Source of the DNA: a virus
Direction: 5' to 3' (one strand)
Virus record (IMG/VR): IMGVR_UViG_3300018080_008436
Span: 412,249 to 476,248 of that record
DNA length: 64,000 bases
A program made the translations under genes and the position numbers. This document shows positions 23,946 through 33,231 of this stretch, one piece after another; positions within the stretch are counted from its first letter, which is position 1, and the number at the start of each line of letters is the position of its first letter. Under the pieces are notes generated by a model that did no database searches, had not been told where the DNA came from, and worked only from the letters and a program-made list of their open reading frames with translations.

Positions 23946-26168
23946 TTACTCTTTTGGTGCTTGATTTTGAATAGCCATTTCCTTTTTCATAATTGTCTGC
24001 ACAATTTTACTCATTGCCTGCTGTGGCTGTTTCTCTATCTCACTATCTTTAAACCTTAAAACAGTCCAGCCCATCTGGGCAAGTTGCCTATCTCTTTCTT
24101 GGTCTTTTTGAATCTGTTTTGGAGAATTGTGAAAAATCTCTCCATCTGCTTCAATAATAAGTCTCAAATGAGGGAGGGCAAAGTCTACAGGATGTTCCAT
24201 ATTTCCTATCATAATCTTATACTGAGGGATAATAGGATATTTAATAATCCCGTCTTTTTGATGTTGAACCATATGATCCATCAATTCTCTTTCAATTTTT
24301 GTAAAAGCGATTCTCCCCTTCTCATCTCTTACCTGTCCATCTTTCCCTTGCGAATAGGAAGATGGTTTTGCGGTCTCTGAACGCATTTTCTTTTGCTCAG
24401 AAACTAATTTATCTCTGGTTTTCTTTTTCAAAACCTTTCCGCCAAATTGTGATGGATCAGCAACTTCCGCAGTCAATGGCCCTGTTTTTGCCAATACGGG
24501 TTCTCCACCTGTTGGTGCGGCTGGCGCTCCACCGAGATCTCCTCCTGGCTCAATAGGGGGTTCTCCCCCCATACCTCCCATTCCACCTCCAAGATCCATG
24601 CCTCCTGGCATTCCGCCGAAGCCACCACCCATGTCTCCTCCAGGCTGTTGCCCCATACCTTGTCCAAGGGCCATCATTTGAACGGCATCATAGCGTTTTC
24701 TTTCAATTTCTTGATCTGGGTCAATATCAAATGCTTCAAGAACAGTCTGCGCACTAACAAGACCCTTCTCGTACAATTGAATAATAAATGTTCTGTATTG
24801 CTGTTGATCTCTAAGATGCATGGAGTTCCATTTAATCTTAGGAACCAGATACTCTTCTTCTCCCGTCTCAGGATTTGTATCAATAAACCCTTGTCGTTTA
24901 GCTTCTGGGAGATATAGGAAATCTGTTATCCAATCAGCTATTTGACTTCTAAATGTGTCCAACCTGTGAATCATAGCTTCAATACCAACAGAAGCGCTTG
25001 CAAATGTTGGACCTTCACCATTAAGAAGAGCATTGTTAATCATCATACCATCAAGGACTTCCTGATTGATGAATTCAAACTCATTACTAAGAGTAAGAAC
25101 TTTGCCAGAAGCACCCACCCAGTCAAAATCAAATGCATGGTGTGTGACAATGGTAAGGTTAGGGTCATTAGCAGTTTCGGCAAGCTGTGCTTGTACAGCG
25201 GCAATATCGGCAGGTCCAGCAGGACGTTCATCACTACCGACTTTAACAATCTTAATAGGAACGATTAGACGTTCTGCAACGATCCACTGAGCTACCATGA
25301 GCTTAGTTTTATATGAAAGTATAGGGAATAATCTACGGACCATTCCGATTCCATAACGAGTATATCCACTTTCACCATATTTCAAGTGAGAAACGTTACG
25401 ATTATCTAATCGGATAGGCTGACCTGACGAAACAAGTGCGATTACATCTGGAGAAAGTTTCTCATATCCAGGTGTTTTTCTCTGGACCATATTGATGAGT
25501 TCTTCATCTGGTTTCAAAGCGATAATCGGGTCAGGATTTAAAGGTGGGGTATAGACATCTACAAAGTCAGGGTTAAGGATGACCATTCTTCTGACCGTTC
25601 CTCCCTCATGATCGCAAATAATATCTCCGACCATTCCAGAGCCTCCACAATGCTCACAATGGATTTCTGCAAATGGGAAGCAATCGCCAAGCAAATGGAC
25701 TTCATGACTTATCAAACGACACCATTTAGTCAGTTCGAGTCTTTTTTTGAATTTATCAAAGTATAACTTAATCTCTCTATCTTTACACTCATGTTCCCAA
25801 TCACTCATTGGAAAATAACTGTAGAAATCAATTGCAGAAGCTACCTTGGGTTCGTTTTCATAGAAGAATCTTGCCCATTGATATTGTTCTATTCTTTTAC
25901 TTGGGATCTGCCAGTTGATTGGAGTATGAACTGGGGAGAAAAATTGAGGCTGACCATAAATAGTTCCTGCACTTGCTACGGAACTAAATTTCGCCATACC
26001 ATTTCCCCATTGGGTACTGGCACCAGTCGTTGGGGCATAGTTTTGTCTTGGGATAGGTCGATATGATTGGTGCTGTGGAACCTCGCTGGTAGCGAGTTTA
26101 GCGGGATCTCTATTTCTTAATGCTCTAAAAGTCTCTTCTAGATTGGTAGTTTGTAGGTGAACTTGCAT
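23946..26168 (-). CDS. Portal protein fused to a DUF559-type nuclease domain
   Basis: The protein has 740 residues from the ATG at 26168 (AGGA eight bases upstream; a GTG at 26174 is an alternative). Residues about 50-500 resemble phage portal proteins (PINWQIPSKRIEQYQWARFF, then YGESGYTRYGIGMVRRLFPIL, then the helical stem); a cysteine knuckle CEHCGGSGMVGDIICDH interrupts it. A glycine/methionine-rich linker follows. The last 100 residues match DUF559/Vsr-like endonucleases: VDFALPHLRLIIEADGEIFH with the D-x(n)-E-x-D core, then ERDRQLAQMGWTVLRFKDSEI. The portal is the DNA channel of the head. A fused nuclease is very unusual. It follows a TATAAT at 26197-26202. Confidence 0.85.
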   Translation of the reverse strand: MQVHLQTTNLEETFRALRNRDPAKLATSEVPQHQSYRPIPRQNYAPTTGASTQWGNGMAKFSSVASAGTIYGQPQFFSPVHTPINWQIPSKRIEQYQWARFFYENEPKVASAIDFYSYFPMSDWEHECKDREIKLYFDKFKKRLELTKWCRLISHEVHLLGDCFPFAEIHCEHCGGSGMVGDIICDHEGGTVRRMVILNPDFVDVYTPPLNPDPIIALKPDEELINMVQRKTPGYEKLSPDVIALVSSGQPIRLDNRNVSHLKYGESGYTRYGIGMVRRLFPILSYKTKLMVAQWIVAERLIVPIKIVKVGSDERPAGPADIAAVQAQLAETANDPNLTIVTHHAFDFDWVGASGKVLTLSNEFEFINQEVLDGMMINNALLNGEGPTFASASVGIEAMIHRLDTFRSQIADWITDFLYLPEAKRQGFIDTNPETGEEEYLVPKIKWNSMHLRDQQQYRTFIIQLYEKGLVSAQTVLEAFDIDPDQEIERKRYDAVQMMALGQGMGQQPGGDMGGGFGGMPGGMDLGGGMGGMGGEPPIEPGGDLGGAPAAPTGGEPVLAKTGPLTAEVADPSQFGGKVLKKKTRDKLVSEQKKMRSETAKPSSYSQGKDGQVRDEKGRIAFTKIERELMDHMVQHQKDGIIKYPIIPQYKIMIGNMEHPVDFALPHLRLIIEADGEIFHNSPKQIQKDQERDRQLAQMGWTVLRFKDSEIEKQPQQAMSKIVQTIMKKEMAIQNQAPKE

Positions 26169-26209
26169 GCACACATTCCTGATTTAGATTTTTTTTATTA
26201 TACAAAATC

Positions 26210-27541
26210 TTAGAGTTCATCAATTTCGAATGTGTCTACCTCTTCAACCTCTTGAACATCTTGAACACCCATTTCTTCGCCAACTTCATTTAGACCAATC
26301 TCATCTGCCGCATCCTGAATTGATTCAACTTCACCATTCTCGTCAAGTGCATCAAGGGCTTCAGTAAGATTTGAAATGTCAGTTTTGATAATGACAGTTT
26401 GACCGACCCCTTTCCCAGAAGCAATATCATAATTGCCTTGTGGAGTATTTGGGTCATCTACAAGAATTGTTCCCTGTAAAAGATTGACAGGAACATTCCC
26501 ACCATCTCCCATTGTTTCAGCCGCAAGGTCACTTAACAATCTGTAGGTTGACCTTGAATTTGCTGTTTTGACAGGTTTAACATCAAATGCATAAGCAATT
26601 TGATCATGTTTCTTCACCATCGTATCAGCAAACTTTCCGATCTGTGCTACGTTCGTTATTGAAGTGTCGTAATGCTCAGAGATCAAATCCAACATATTCT
26701 CATATCCGATGCCTGCCGCTTTCATATCCATGTAATCAGTAAAGATGCTATAAACAATATCATCAAACCTATTTACAGGGGTCTTACTAGCTGTTTTAAC
26801 CAATTTATTAAAAGAATTGGCAGTCGTCGTTACTTCAAGATCATAAGTCTCATTGCCTCTGGCCTCTTCCAGTCTTCTTTCAGTTGAATACTGATGAGGT
26901 CTTGGCTTTCTGGTCCTTTCATTCAGACCTAATTCCATTTGGTTTCCGCCATCTCTTGGAGCGTCTGGATTGGCAGGAGTACCAGCAGTAGGGTAAACAT
27001 GGAATCTGTCATTGATATATCCACCAACCCATTGTCCTTCTTCTGTTTTATACTCTCTGTAGAATTTGTCCATGACATACATTCTCCAGATAGCTTCCCC
27101 ACTATAAACACGATCAGGATCAGCGTCAAAAGAAATGGCATCTGGAGCATAATGAGTGAAATCAAAAAACTGATCTCTGTCAACTCTCCAAGGAGTGTCT
27201 TCATTATAAGCATCTACTGCTCTATTCCATTTATTACGCTCTCCTCGCATCCAACCGTTTCTCTGTCTGCTTTGAGCTTTCTTTTCCATATAAACACCTT
27301 TATTTAATGCCTCTGTTAAATTGTGTTTGGACAAAATTTTATACAATACATTAGACGCATCTTCGTCATCATCATTATAGATCGCTGTACAAGCGTCTTT
27401 AATGTCCAACTCATCCTCAATAAAGTCAATGTCAGTAGTTATCTTCACTACCTTCATTAACTCGTTAAATGCATCTCCTAACGTATCTTTATCTCTAATC
27501 CAATCATTAAGATCATTTGGATTTTTGAAAAAATTCGCCAC
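26210..27541 (-). CDS. Unknown head-cluster protein
   Basis: The protein has 443 residues and a GTG start, AGGAT upstream, four bases after the stop of the gene before it. It has an acidic N-terminal region, a central aromatic segment (NGWMRGERNKWNRAVDAY, WVGGYINDRFHVYP), then two leader-like sites (KLVKTASK near 245 and KPVKTANSR near 318) and a hydrophilic acidic end. The sites divide the protein into about four parts, as if it were to be processed. Position next to the portal suggests a head protein; the function is unknown. Confidence 0.65.
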   Translation of the reverse strand: MANFFKNPNDLNDWIRDKDTLGDAFNELMKVVKITTDIDFIEDELDIKDACTAIYNDDDEDASNVLYKILSKHNLTEALNKGVYMEKKAQSRQRNGWMRGERNKWNRAVDAYNEDTPWRVDRDQFFDFTHYAPDAISFDADPDRVYSGEAIWRMYVMDKFYREYKTEEGQWVGGYINDRFHVYPTAGTPANPDAPRDGGNQMELGLNERTRKPRPHQYSTERRLEEARGNETYDLEVTTTANSFNKLVKTASKTPVNRFDDIVYSIFTDYMDMKAAGIGYENMLDLISEHYDTSITNVAQIGKFADTMVKKHDQIAYAFDVKPVKTANSRSTYRLLSDLAAETMGDGGNVPVNLLQGTILVDDPNTPQGNYDIASGKGVGQTVIIKTDISNLTEALDALDENGEVESIQDAADEIGLNEVGEEMGVQDVQEVEEVDTFEIDEL

Positions 27542-27545
27542 AAAA

Positions 27546-28574
27546 TTATCCTAAATGTTTCTTCAACTCTTCAGTGAAGTGGTCACTAACCATTCTAGAA
27601 GGAGCGGCCTTGGTTTCTTCCCAAGTCCTATTTTCAGATTTAGTTTCTCTCTGAATAGAAGCTTTTCTAGTTTCGTTCTGCTGAGCTAAACTCTCACCAG
27701 CAGTTTTCTCAGGAAGATTTTTGAGGTCAGCTTCGCTATAAGCTCCCATGAAGCTACTACTAACTCCAGAGCCAACGTTCCCAACCTCAGTTGGGAAGAC
27801 AACACCTTGAGCCTCAAATCCATCAGCTTGCATTTCAGCGACCTTTTCTTCCTGCCAAGCTTGATGCTCTCTTTCTCTTTTCTTGGATCTTTCAAAATTA
27901 TCAAAGACAAGCTTTTCGCCAGGAGTGAATGTTTCACTTTCTTCAAGCCTTTCAATGGCCCCAGGATCGGCAATAGAATTCTGATTAGGAGCAAGGCTAG
28001 GTTGATTAGCAATTCTGTAATCCTCTCCACCTCTAATAGGACAAATACCTCCAAGCATAGCAACACCTGGAGCATCGCCTAATTTAGCCTCAGGAGCAAC
28101 CTGTTGCCAATTTGCTTCTTTCATGTGGTCCATATTTGTTCTTTCATCGATATGGAACGGATCGCCAAGAACTTCTTTCAGAGCTTCTTCCATTGTGGAA
28201 GTCTGAGGTTCTGCACTGGCAGTCTTAACCATTTGTTCAGATGAAGCCGTTCTCTCTACTACGGATGTAGGATCAATTCCAACAATTCGGTCTGTACCAA
28301 GTCCACATACAGAAGCGAACTCTTTAAGATGACGAACGTCTCTTTCAGACCAAGTTGAGTTATAGTAATAAGGTTGGTTGTTGGACGCACATTTCTCTAT
28401 TTGTTCACATTCTTCGAACAAGCACATCTCATCAACCTTAGAAGCGGCTGTGACATTAAGCCTATCAATGCCAGCTTGAAGCAGTCTTTCATTCTCTTCT
28501 ACTGCTTCTAAGTATGTTCCTGCGGTAACCCAATCAGGGACGTTATGAACATCTTGTGTTCTATTAATTTTCAT
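27546..28574 (-). CDS. Unknown head-cluster protein, MKINRTQ start
   Basis: The protein has 342 residues with AGGATG before the ATG. The first third contains several cysteines (CLFEECEQIEKCASNN). It then has paired leader-like sites (VVERTASSEQMVKTASAEP near 105-125) and later EKTAGESL. The C-terminal half is charged and helical with many glutamates and lysines. No domain is recognised. The gene heads the portal unit and is preceded by a minus-strand TATAAT at 28667-28672. Confidence 0.65.
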   Translation of the reverse strand: MKINRTQDVHNVPDWVTAGTYLEAVEENERLLQAGIDRLNVTAASKVDEMCLFEECEQIEKCASNNQPYYYNSTWSERDVRHLKEFASVCGLGTDRIVGIDPTSVVERTASSEQMVKTASAEPQTSTMEEALKEVLGDPFHIDERTNMDHMKEANWQQVAPEAKLGDAPGVAMLGGICPIRGGEDYRIANQPSLAPNQNSIADPGAIERLEESETFTPGEKLVFDNFERSKKREREHQAWQEEKVAEMQADGFEAQGVVFPTEVGNVGSGVSSSFMGAYSEADLKNLPEKTAGESLAQQNETRKASIQRETKSENRTWEETKAAPSRMVSDHFTEELKKHLG

Positions 28575-28690
28575 GTTAATATCATCCTGTAATTAATGAC
28601 TTTTCGAACTTATTCGTTAAAAATAAACAAAAGTCCTATTCCCATGTCATACTTAGTTCAACAAATATTATACACAAACCTTCATAAAAC

Positions 28691-28719
28691 ACAAAAAAAG
28701 ACCACCCGAAGGGGTGGTC
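28691..28719 (-). terminator. Terminator before the portal unit
   Basis: The stem GACCACCC/GGGTGGTC encloses a CTTC loop, followed by a run of seven T residues on the minus strand. It ends the two-gene unit encoding the AAA+ protein and the 67-residue protein. Confidence 0.9.
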
Positions 28720-28750
28720 CTTAATGGTACATTAGTATGTTAGAAAACGG

Positions 28751-28954
28751 TTACCAGTCGAAGTTTAACAGTACTTCTTCTTCAGGTTCGCATCCTATTG
28801 AAGTTAACCACTCTTCAATAGAACCTCCTATTTCTCCAACTGTTGTCCTAACGGCTGTTCTGTTCAAATCTCCGAGCCAACCGCCAATTTCTTTTCTAAC
28901 TTCTTTTGGAGCGTCATTGACATCAACGACTTTCATTATTTGTACAGTACCCAT
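28751..28954 (-). CDS. Small unknown protein after the AAA+ gene
   Basis: The protein has 67 residues, starts MGTVQIMKVVDVNDAP after GAGGAATAA, two bases from the stop of the AAA+ gene; an internal MKVVDV start is possible. It has a mixed beta/helical pattern and a short acidic end (EPEEEVLLNFDW). No motif is recognised. Co-transcription with the ATPase suggests a partner or adaptor, but this is position only. Confidence 0.6.
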   Translation of the reverse strand: MGTVQIMKVVDVNDAPKEVRKEIGGWLGDLNRTAVRTTVGEIGGSIEEWLTSIGCEPEEEVLLNFDW

Positions 28955-28956
28955 GA

Positions 28957-30981
28957 TTATTCCTCTTGAAATCCTTTGGTCTCTTTGAGCTTCTCAACAT
29001 CCGTGACAGAGTCCTCGAACTCAACCTGGATTTCTTCAGGATCATCCTTGTAATAATCCCTATCGCCAAGTTTAAGCTCTCCAGTCGTTGCTCCCTTGAC
29101 AGAACCTTCGCTGTTCTCAAGAACCTTGACGAATGATTCAGTTGTCCATGGAATACCTCGGTCATCACCGTACTTATTGAAGTAGTAACGATGAGCCGCC
29201 ATTTCAATCATAAGCATCTCAACATCACGAACGGTGAACTTCTTAGTCATTGCCAATTCAGACAACTTTTCGAGATCCAGACCGTTGATTGCTCTCTGGA
29301 AGTCTTCTTGATCCTCAAAACCAATAACATCAACGCCTCGATTGTGCATTCTTCTTGCGCAAGTCTCAAATGTTTCCATCATACTTGCGGAATCGAAGTT
29401 ACCAATGTCAATGGCAAGGTCAGTACGACCAGAACGAAGCAGAGGTCCAGTGAAATTCTCAAGATGGTTCGTAGTCAAAACGAGGAAGATATTTCTTTTA
29501 ACAAAAAGATTCTCTTCCTGATTGTTCTGAAGCCAGTTCATGAACTCACTCTCAACCTGCTTATGAGCTTCATGCATTCCGCCACCTCGATCATTGGTGG
29601 AACCCATAGCTCTGTCATACTCATCAATTCGAATGATAATATGACTGGTTGAAGCGATTTTATCCAAAGACTTTCTCATCTGTTCGGAACCCTGACCAAT
29701 CCACTTTGAATGACATGCATTGATGTTGAAGTCCCAAACATCAATATCAAGCAATCCAGCCAAGTGAACGGGAAATGCAGACTTACCAACACCGCCCTGA
29801 CCATACAGAACAATAACATGAGGCATTCTGGTTCGAAGATCCTCAATGCTTTTATCGAGGACAGACATTTGGTCTCTTGCCTCATTAATCTTCTTGGCTG
29901 ATTTATTCTTGCTCTTCTGATGGATCTCTTTCTTCTCGTCAGAAAGAAGATCAACCTCATCAAAATCACGCATCAACTTCTGAACATCATAGGTGAAGTT
30001 ACTGTTCTTTGGACAGATATAGTCTTCCCAAGGTCTTCCCTGCAACTGAGTCAAACCAAAGCCATCCTTCATCAGGTTCTTATTGATCTTTGTTCTCAGA
30101 AGTCTCAGGGCTTCTCCCATGTCAATGTAGTCCTGACCGTTTGCATCTGTTGTAATCGCCCTTGGAAGGCAATATCCAAGAACATCACAAGCTTCACTGT
30201 AATTCAGACCAGCGAGTTTGCGGATTGTCTGGTTCATCTGAGATTCGGTGATCGAAAGACGAATGTTCTTTGCGCTGTAGCTCTTGACGTAAACATTGAA
30301 AAGGTGTTTAACCTCAAACTCGTCAACAGTACCAATCTCAACAACATCGACTTTAAAAGGGAACTTGAGTGGGACATTCGAAATCAGAACCAAAACACAT
30401 CCAAGACGAACGGTTGGGTTTCTGAATTTATCAAACAGGAACAAAGCTCTGGTGTCTACAACTCCTGGCTCTTCTGGTTTGCAGAAATCAAGGCAGAAAT
30501 CGACATTACTAATCAACAGAATTTTATCTCTGCACCCACCAGCTTCAGACTTTTTGCGAAGATCCTTTCTGGTTACAAGGCCATTCTCTTTTCTCCTGAT
30601 CTCACCAGTTTGTTCATTGATATCTGGCTCAGGATCTCCATTTGGCCCATTCTTGATTTTGTAAGCGCCATAGATCAACTCATCAAAGAAACGAACACTT
30701 GCTCCTTTCCCAGGTCTACCATGCTGTAACTCAACAGCATCAAATTTGGTTGTTCCATTGAAGAGTTGCTCTACACAGAACGTTTTCTTCAGGATGGACT
30801 GAACGAGGTAAGGATTTTCATGATTGACAACGAAATTGACGATACCAGTTATAGAGATGGAGCAAGTAGACTTCATCTCTTTAATTACCTTATTAATACC
30901 TGGGCTGTTTTCCAGCAGGTAAGGCATTCCAGTTTTCTTCTGCTTGTTGTCTTCTGTGGCACTTTTCTTGTCTTCGCTCAT
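28957..30981 (-). CDS. Classical AAA+ ATPase, probably unfoldase-like
   Basis: The protein has 674 residues. The C-terminal half is a classical AAA module: Walker A GQGGVGKS at 394-401, a pore-loop-type KWIGQGSEQ at 426-434, Walker B IIIRIDEYDR near 448-457, sensor-1 TTNH and the second region of homology with LLRSGRTDLAIDIG. The N-terminal half (about 40-300) has a related but degenerate look: an ILLISNVDF strand and LVLISNVP without Walker motifs. ATP-driven remodelling of protein or DNA is expected. It lies inside the head gene cluster, where such ATPases are uncommon, and could act on head assembly. GGAG precedes the ATG. Confidence 0.85.
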   Translation of the reverse strand: MSEDKKSATEDNKQKKTGMPYLLENSPGINKVIKEMKSTCSISITGIVNFVVNHENPYLVQSILKKTFCVEQLFNGTTKFDAVELQHGRPGKGASVRFFDELIYGAYKIKNGPNGDPEPDINEQTGEIRRKENGLVTRKDLRKKSEAGGCRDKILLISNVDFCLDFCKPEEPGVVDTRALFLFDKFRNPTVRLGCVLVLISNVPLKFPFKVDVVEIGTVDEFEVKHLFNVYVKSYSAKNIRLSITESQMNQTIRKLAGLNYSEACDVLGYCLPRAITTDANGQDYIDMGEALRLLRTKINKNLMKDGFGLTQLQGRPWEDYICPKNSNFTYDVQKLMRDFDEVDLLSDEKKEIHQKSKNKSAKKINEARDQMSVLDKSIEDLRTRMPHVIVLYGQGGVGKSAFPVHLAGLLDIDVWDFNINACHSKWIGQGSEQMRKSLDKIASTSHIIIRIDEYDRAMGSTNDRGGGMHEAHKQVESEFMNWLQNNQEENLFVKRNIFLVLTTNHLENFTGPLLRSGRTDLAIDIGNFDSASMMETFETCARRMHNRGVDVIGFEDQEDFQRAINGLDLEKLSELAMTKKFTVRDVEMLMIEMAAHRYYFNKYGDDRGIPWTTESFVKVLENSEGSVKGATTGELKLGDRDYYKDDPEEIQVEFEDSVTDVEKLKETKGFQEE

Positions 30982-31053
30982 TGTTTACTCCAGTAATTGA
31001 TGGTCGCCTTCTAGGTTTTCAAGTTAAACTAATATTAGTATATCCCCCTAAAA

Positions 31054-31095
31054 CAAAAAAGCAAGCCGATAAATGCATATCGACTTGCTTTTTTT
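31054..31095. terminator. Bidirectional terminator
   Basis: A long imperfect stem AAGCAAG-CGATA/TATCG-CTTGCTT lies between an A run on one side and a T run on the other, so it can terminate in both directions. It ends the minus-strand gene at 31117. Confidence 0.85.
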
Positions 31096-31116
31096 CGAGA
31101 TTCTTGGGATTACGAC

Positions 31117-31791
31117 TTATTTTTCGTAATCTTTTACCATTAACTTGACAAAGTCTTTGGGGTATCCAAGCTGTCTTGACCAGTAATCGTAGATCTTCTT
31201 ACGATTCTTTGGACTGATCTCAGCAAGCTTTACCCAATCATCAGCGGAAGCTTCAACAACTTCATCTTCTTCGTCTTCGGCTTCTACCACTTCATCTTCT
31301 TCGGAAGCTTCAACAGTTTCTTCGGAAGCTTCAACAGTTTCGTTTTCATCAGTTGCACATTTTTGAGTTGGACACTCTTCGCCACCTTCGATAACTTCTT
31401 CCTCAACTTCCATTTCGAATTCCTCTACAGGAGCATCTTCAGTTTCTCCACCAAGACACTCAACAGCATCTTCAATGGCATCCTGTGCTCTTTCGAGACA
31501 TTCAACTGCGGCATCTTCGCCTTCAGCTACTTCTTCGACTTGACCTTCGAATTCAACACCGTCAGTTTCAACAGCATCAGTCTCTGCAAGCTCATCGCCA
31601 CCCATAGCCATGCCACAACCTTGTGCGGCTTCTTTTTCTTCGTAATTAGCCACTACTTGTTTTGCGGCTTCGAAAAGATCATCTCTATATTGTTCCTGTT
31701 CGGAAACTTCTCCTTCATTATTTGAAGCGGTTTTCACCATAACTTTGGGAAGCCAATCCGTAGAACCTTTTCCAGAAGGCATAATTCTCAT
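31117..31791 (-). CDS. Acidic protein with internal MVKTAS site
   Basis: The protein has 224 residues, extremely acidic in the middle (about 60-190, runs of glutamate, alanine and cysteine, EDEVVEAEDEEDEVVEAS). After a short N-terminus it has VMVKTASNN at about 17-25. The end ADDWVKLAEISPKNRKKIYD is a conserved-looking basic/aromatic helix. Such acidic proteins with a folded tail resemble internal scaffold or core proteins. AAGGAGAG precedes the ATG. I do not recognise the family. Confidence 0.65.
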   Translation of the reverse strand: MRIMPSGKGSTDWLPKVMVKTASNNEGEVSEQEQYRDDLFEAAKQVVANYEEKEAAQGCGMAMGGDELAETDAVETDGVEFEGQVEEVAEGEDAAVECLERAQDAIEDAVECLGGETEDAPVEEFEMEVEEEVIEGGEECPTQKCATDENETVEASEETVEASEEDEVVEAEDEEDEVVEASADDWVKLAEISPKNRKKIYDYWSRQLGYPKDFVKLMVKDYEK

Positions 31792-31853
31792 TTTAAACTC
31801 TCCTTATCTATGTTTTGTTGGTTTACACACTTGAAAAAGTATGGAATTCTCTC

Positions 31854-32057
31854 TTATTCTAAATAAGAGTCCTTTTTCCCTACATCTTTCTTGTCATATT
31901 TGTCTTGGCAGGTTTGCCATGCATCTTGAGGACTGTCCCCTTCATCAAGACACTCTTTCTGACAGTCCATCTTTTTCCTTTCTGGACGCATCAATTCTTG
32001 AGCACCTTCATAAAAGGCTTTCTTTTTTAAATGCCTTTTCAAATTGAAAATAGCCAT
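31854..32057 (-). CDS. Small basic-acidic protein, unknown
   Basis: The protein has 67 residues, starts MAIFNLKRHLKKKAFYEGAQ, has four cysteines at regular spacing (MDCQKECLDEG ... WQTCQDKYD) and ends in lysine and aspartate-rich sequence. It could be a small zinc- or disulfide-stabilised protein. It lies three bases after the stop of the DUF192 gene. Function unknown. Confidence 0.6.
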   Translation of the reverse strand: MAIFNLKRHLKKKAFYEGAQELMRPERKKMDCQKECLDEGDSPQDAWQTCQDKYDKKDVGKKDSYLE

Positions 32058-32060
32058 AAT

Positions 32061-32975
32061 TCACCTAATAATGTTTTTTAACCTGTCCCACAAATTTTGT
32101 GGTTCTTCTATTGTTTGTTCTTGTTCTGGAGAGGTTTCTCCTTCATCAACTTTTATTTCTAGACTGATTATGTTATCAATCAAGAAGTTCTTTGGCGTTC
32201 CCCCTTCAATACTCCATCCACTTCCATTAATAGTAGGAGAAGCATCATAAGCCGTAAAATATCTTCCGTTAGGTCCAGACTTAATTGGATACCCTTCACC
32301 TGGAACTGGCATCAATCTTCTTGGTGGTAAAACCCTTCCGCTCAAAGTCCAGTAGACGATATCCATCTCCTGGTTATTTTGTTCTGCATACTTGATCTTA
32401 GCTGTCTGGTTCATGTTGTACTCAACAACTTGATTGGGCTGTGGAGGCTGTTCATACATTTGTTGTTGTTCAGGAGTAACTGGTATTTCTTCCATTGGGG
32501 CTTCTTGAAGAACTTGCTCTTCTTCGGGAGTTAACTCACCCTCTAAATCATTCGGCTCCATCAAAGGATCTTCATTCTCAACATTAACTTGAGCAAATCT
32601 TGAAAGATTCTTGTAAGTAACATTGCTTTTAAGAGTTCTCACCCAATCATCTCCATCAAACATCTGGAAACCAACATCAATATTGTTTTTGGAAAACCAC
32701 CCTTTATTAACTTCAACAGCATATTGGCATGGGCTTGAGGAAGTCGTCATTCTTGTACTCATTGGGGCCATGGATTCTATTTGCATAATCTTTCCACTAT
32801 CATCAAGAAAAGCAATATCCAATGGAATATAGGTGTTCTGCATCCAAAAACTTTGGGGATGCTTTCTAGGAAAGATGAATATCATTCCATCATTTTCCCC
32901 CAGTGTTTTACGATCCATTAAACCATAAGATCGTTTATGGGGAGTATCCGCTATTTCCAAACTCAAATAAGCCAT
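32061..32975 (-). CDS. DUF192 domain protein with phage-specific tail
   Basis: The protein has 304 residues. The first 105 match DUF192 (IADTPHKRSYGLMDRKTLGEN, MIFIFPRKHPQSFWMQNTYI, LDIAFLDDSGKI, YAVEVNKGWF), a family of unknown function usually secreted in bacteria and archaea. No signal peptide is present, so it should stay in the cytoplasm or enter the virion. A leader-like LSRFAQVN follows at about 125, then an acidic/proline-glutamine linker, then a beta-rich C-terminal domain (YWTLSGRVLPPRRLMPVPG). It begins after AGAGGTAAG. The role in the phage is unknown. Confidence 0.8.
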   Translation of the reverse strand: MAYLSLEIADTPHKRSYGLMDRKTLGENDGMIFIFPRKHPQSFWMQNTYIPLDIAFLDDSGKIMQIESMAPMSTRMTTSSSPCQYAVEVNKGWFSKNNIDVGFQMFDGDDWVRTLKSNVTYKNLSRFAQVNVENEDPLMEPNDLEGELTPEEEQVLQEAPMEEIPVTPEQQQMYEQPPQPNQVVEYNMNQTAKIKYAEQNNQEMDIVYWTLSGRVLPPRRLMPVPGEGYPIKSGPNGRYFTAYDASPTINGSGWSIEGGTPKNFLIDNIISLEIKVDEGETSPEQEQTIEEPQNLWDRLKNIIR

Positions 32976-33231
32976 ATCTTACCTCTTCATCCCAAGGGAT
33001 TCCGCTTTGATCCAAAGCATCGCAAAGCACTTCGGAAATTTCTCTATCCTCACACTCAAATTGGAGAACCTTAGAACCTGCTTTGTTGGTCATTTCAACT
33101 CCACTAGGAATTTCTAAAGTTGCCAGACCATGAATTAGCATATTGTAATGTCTTCTTGACAATACAGCCCTAATAGCTACTGGTCCGTTTCCTGGTTCGT
33201 GTTTTTTATTCCTGATCAGCATCTTTGACAT
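32935..33231 (-). CDS. Small unknown protein, overlapping neighbours
   Basis: The protein has 98 residues, beginning MSKMLIRNKKHEPGNGP; a second ATG four codons in is possible. It overlaps the DUF192 gene by 41 bases and the upstream gene by 26. The sequence AIRAVLSRRHYNMLIHGLATL and FECEDREISEVLCDALDQSG suggests a small alpha/beta fold. Not recognised. Confidence 0.6.
   Translation of the reverse strand: MSKMLIRNKKHEPGNGPVAIRAVLSRRHYNMLIHGLATLEIPSGVEMTNKAGSKVLQFECEDREISEVLCDALDQSGIPWDEEVRYGLFEFGNSGYSP

Noticed and set aside
29920-30729. A 269-codon plus-strand frame opposite the AAA+ gene
   Set aside because: The minus strand carries clear Walker motifs and the second region of homology. 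The plus frame has no ribosome site or recognisable protein.
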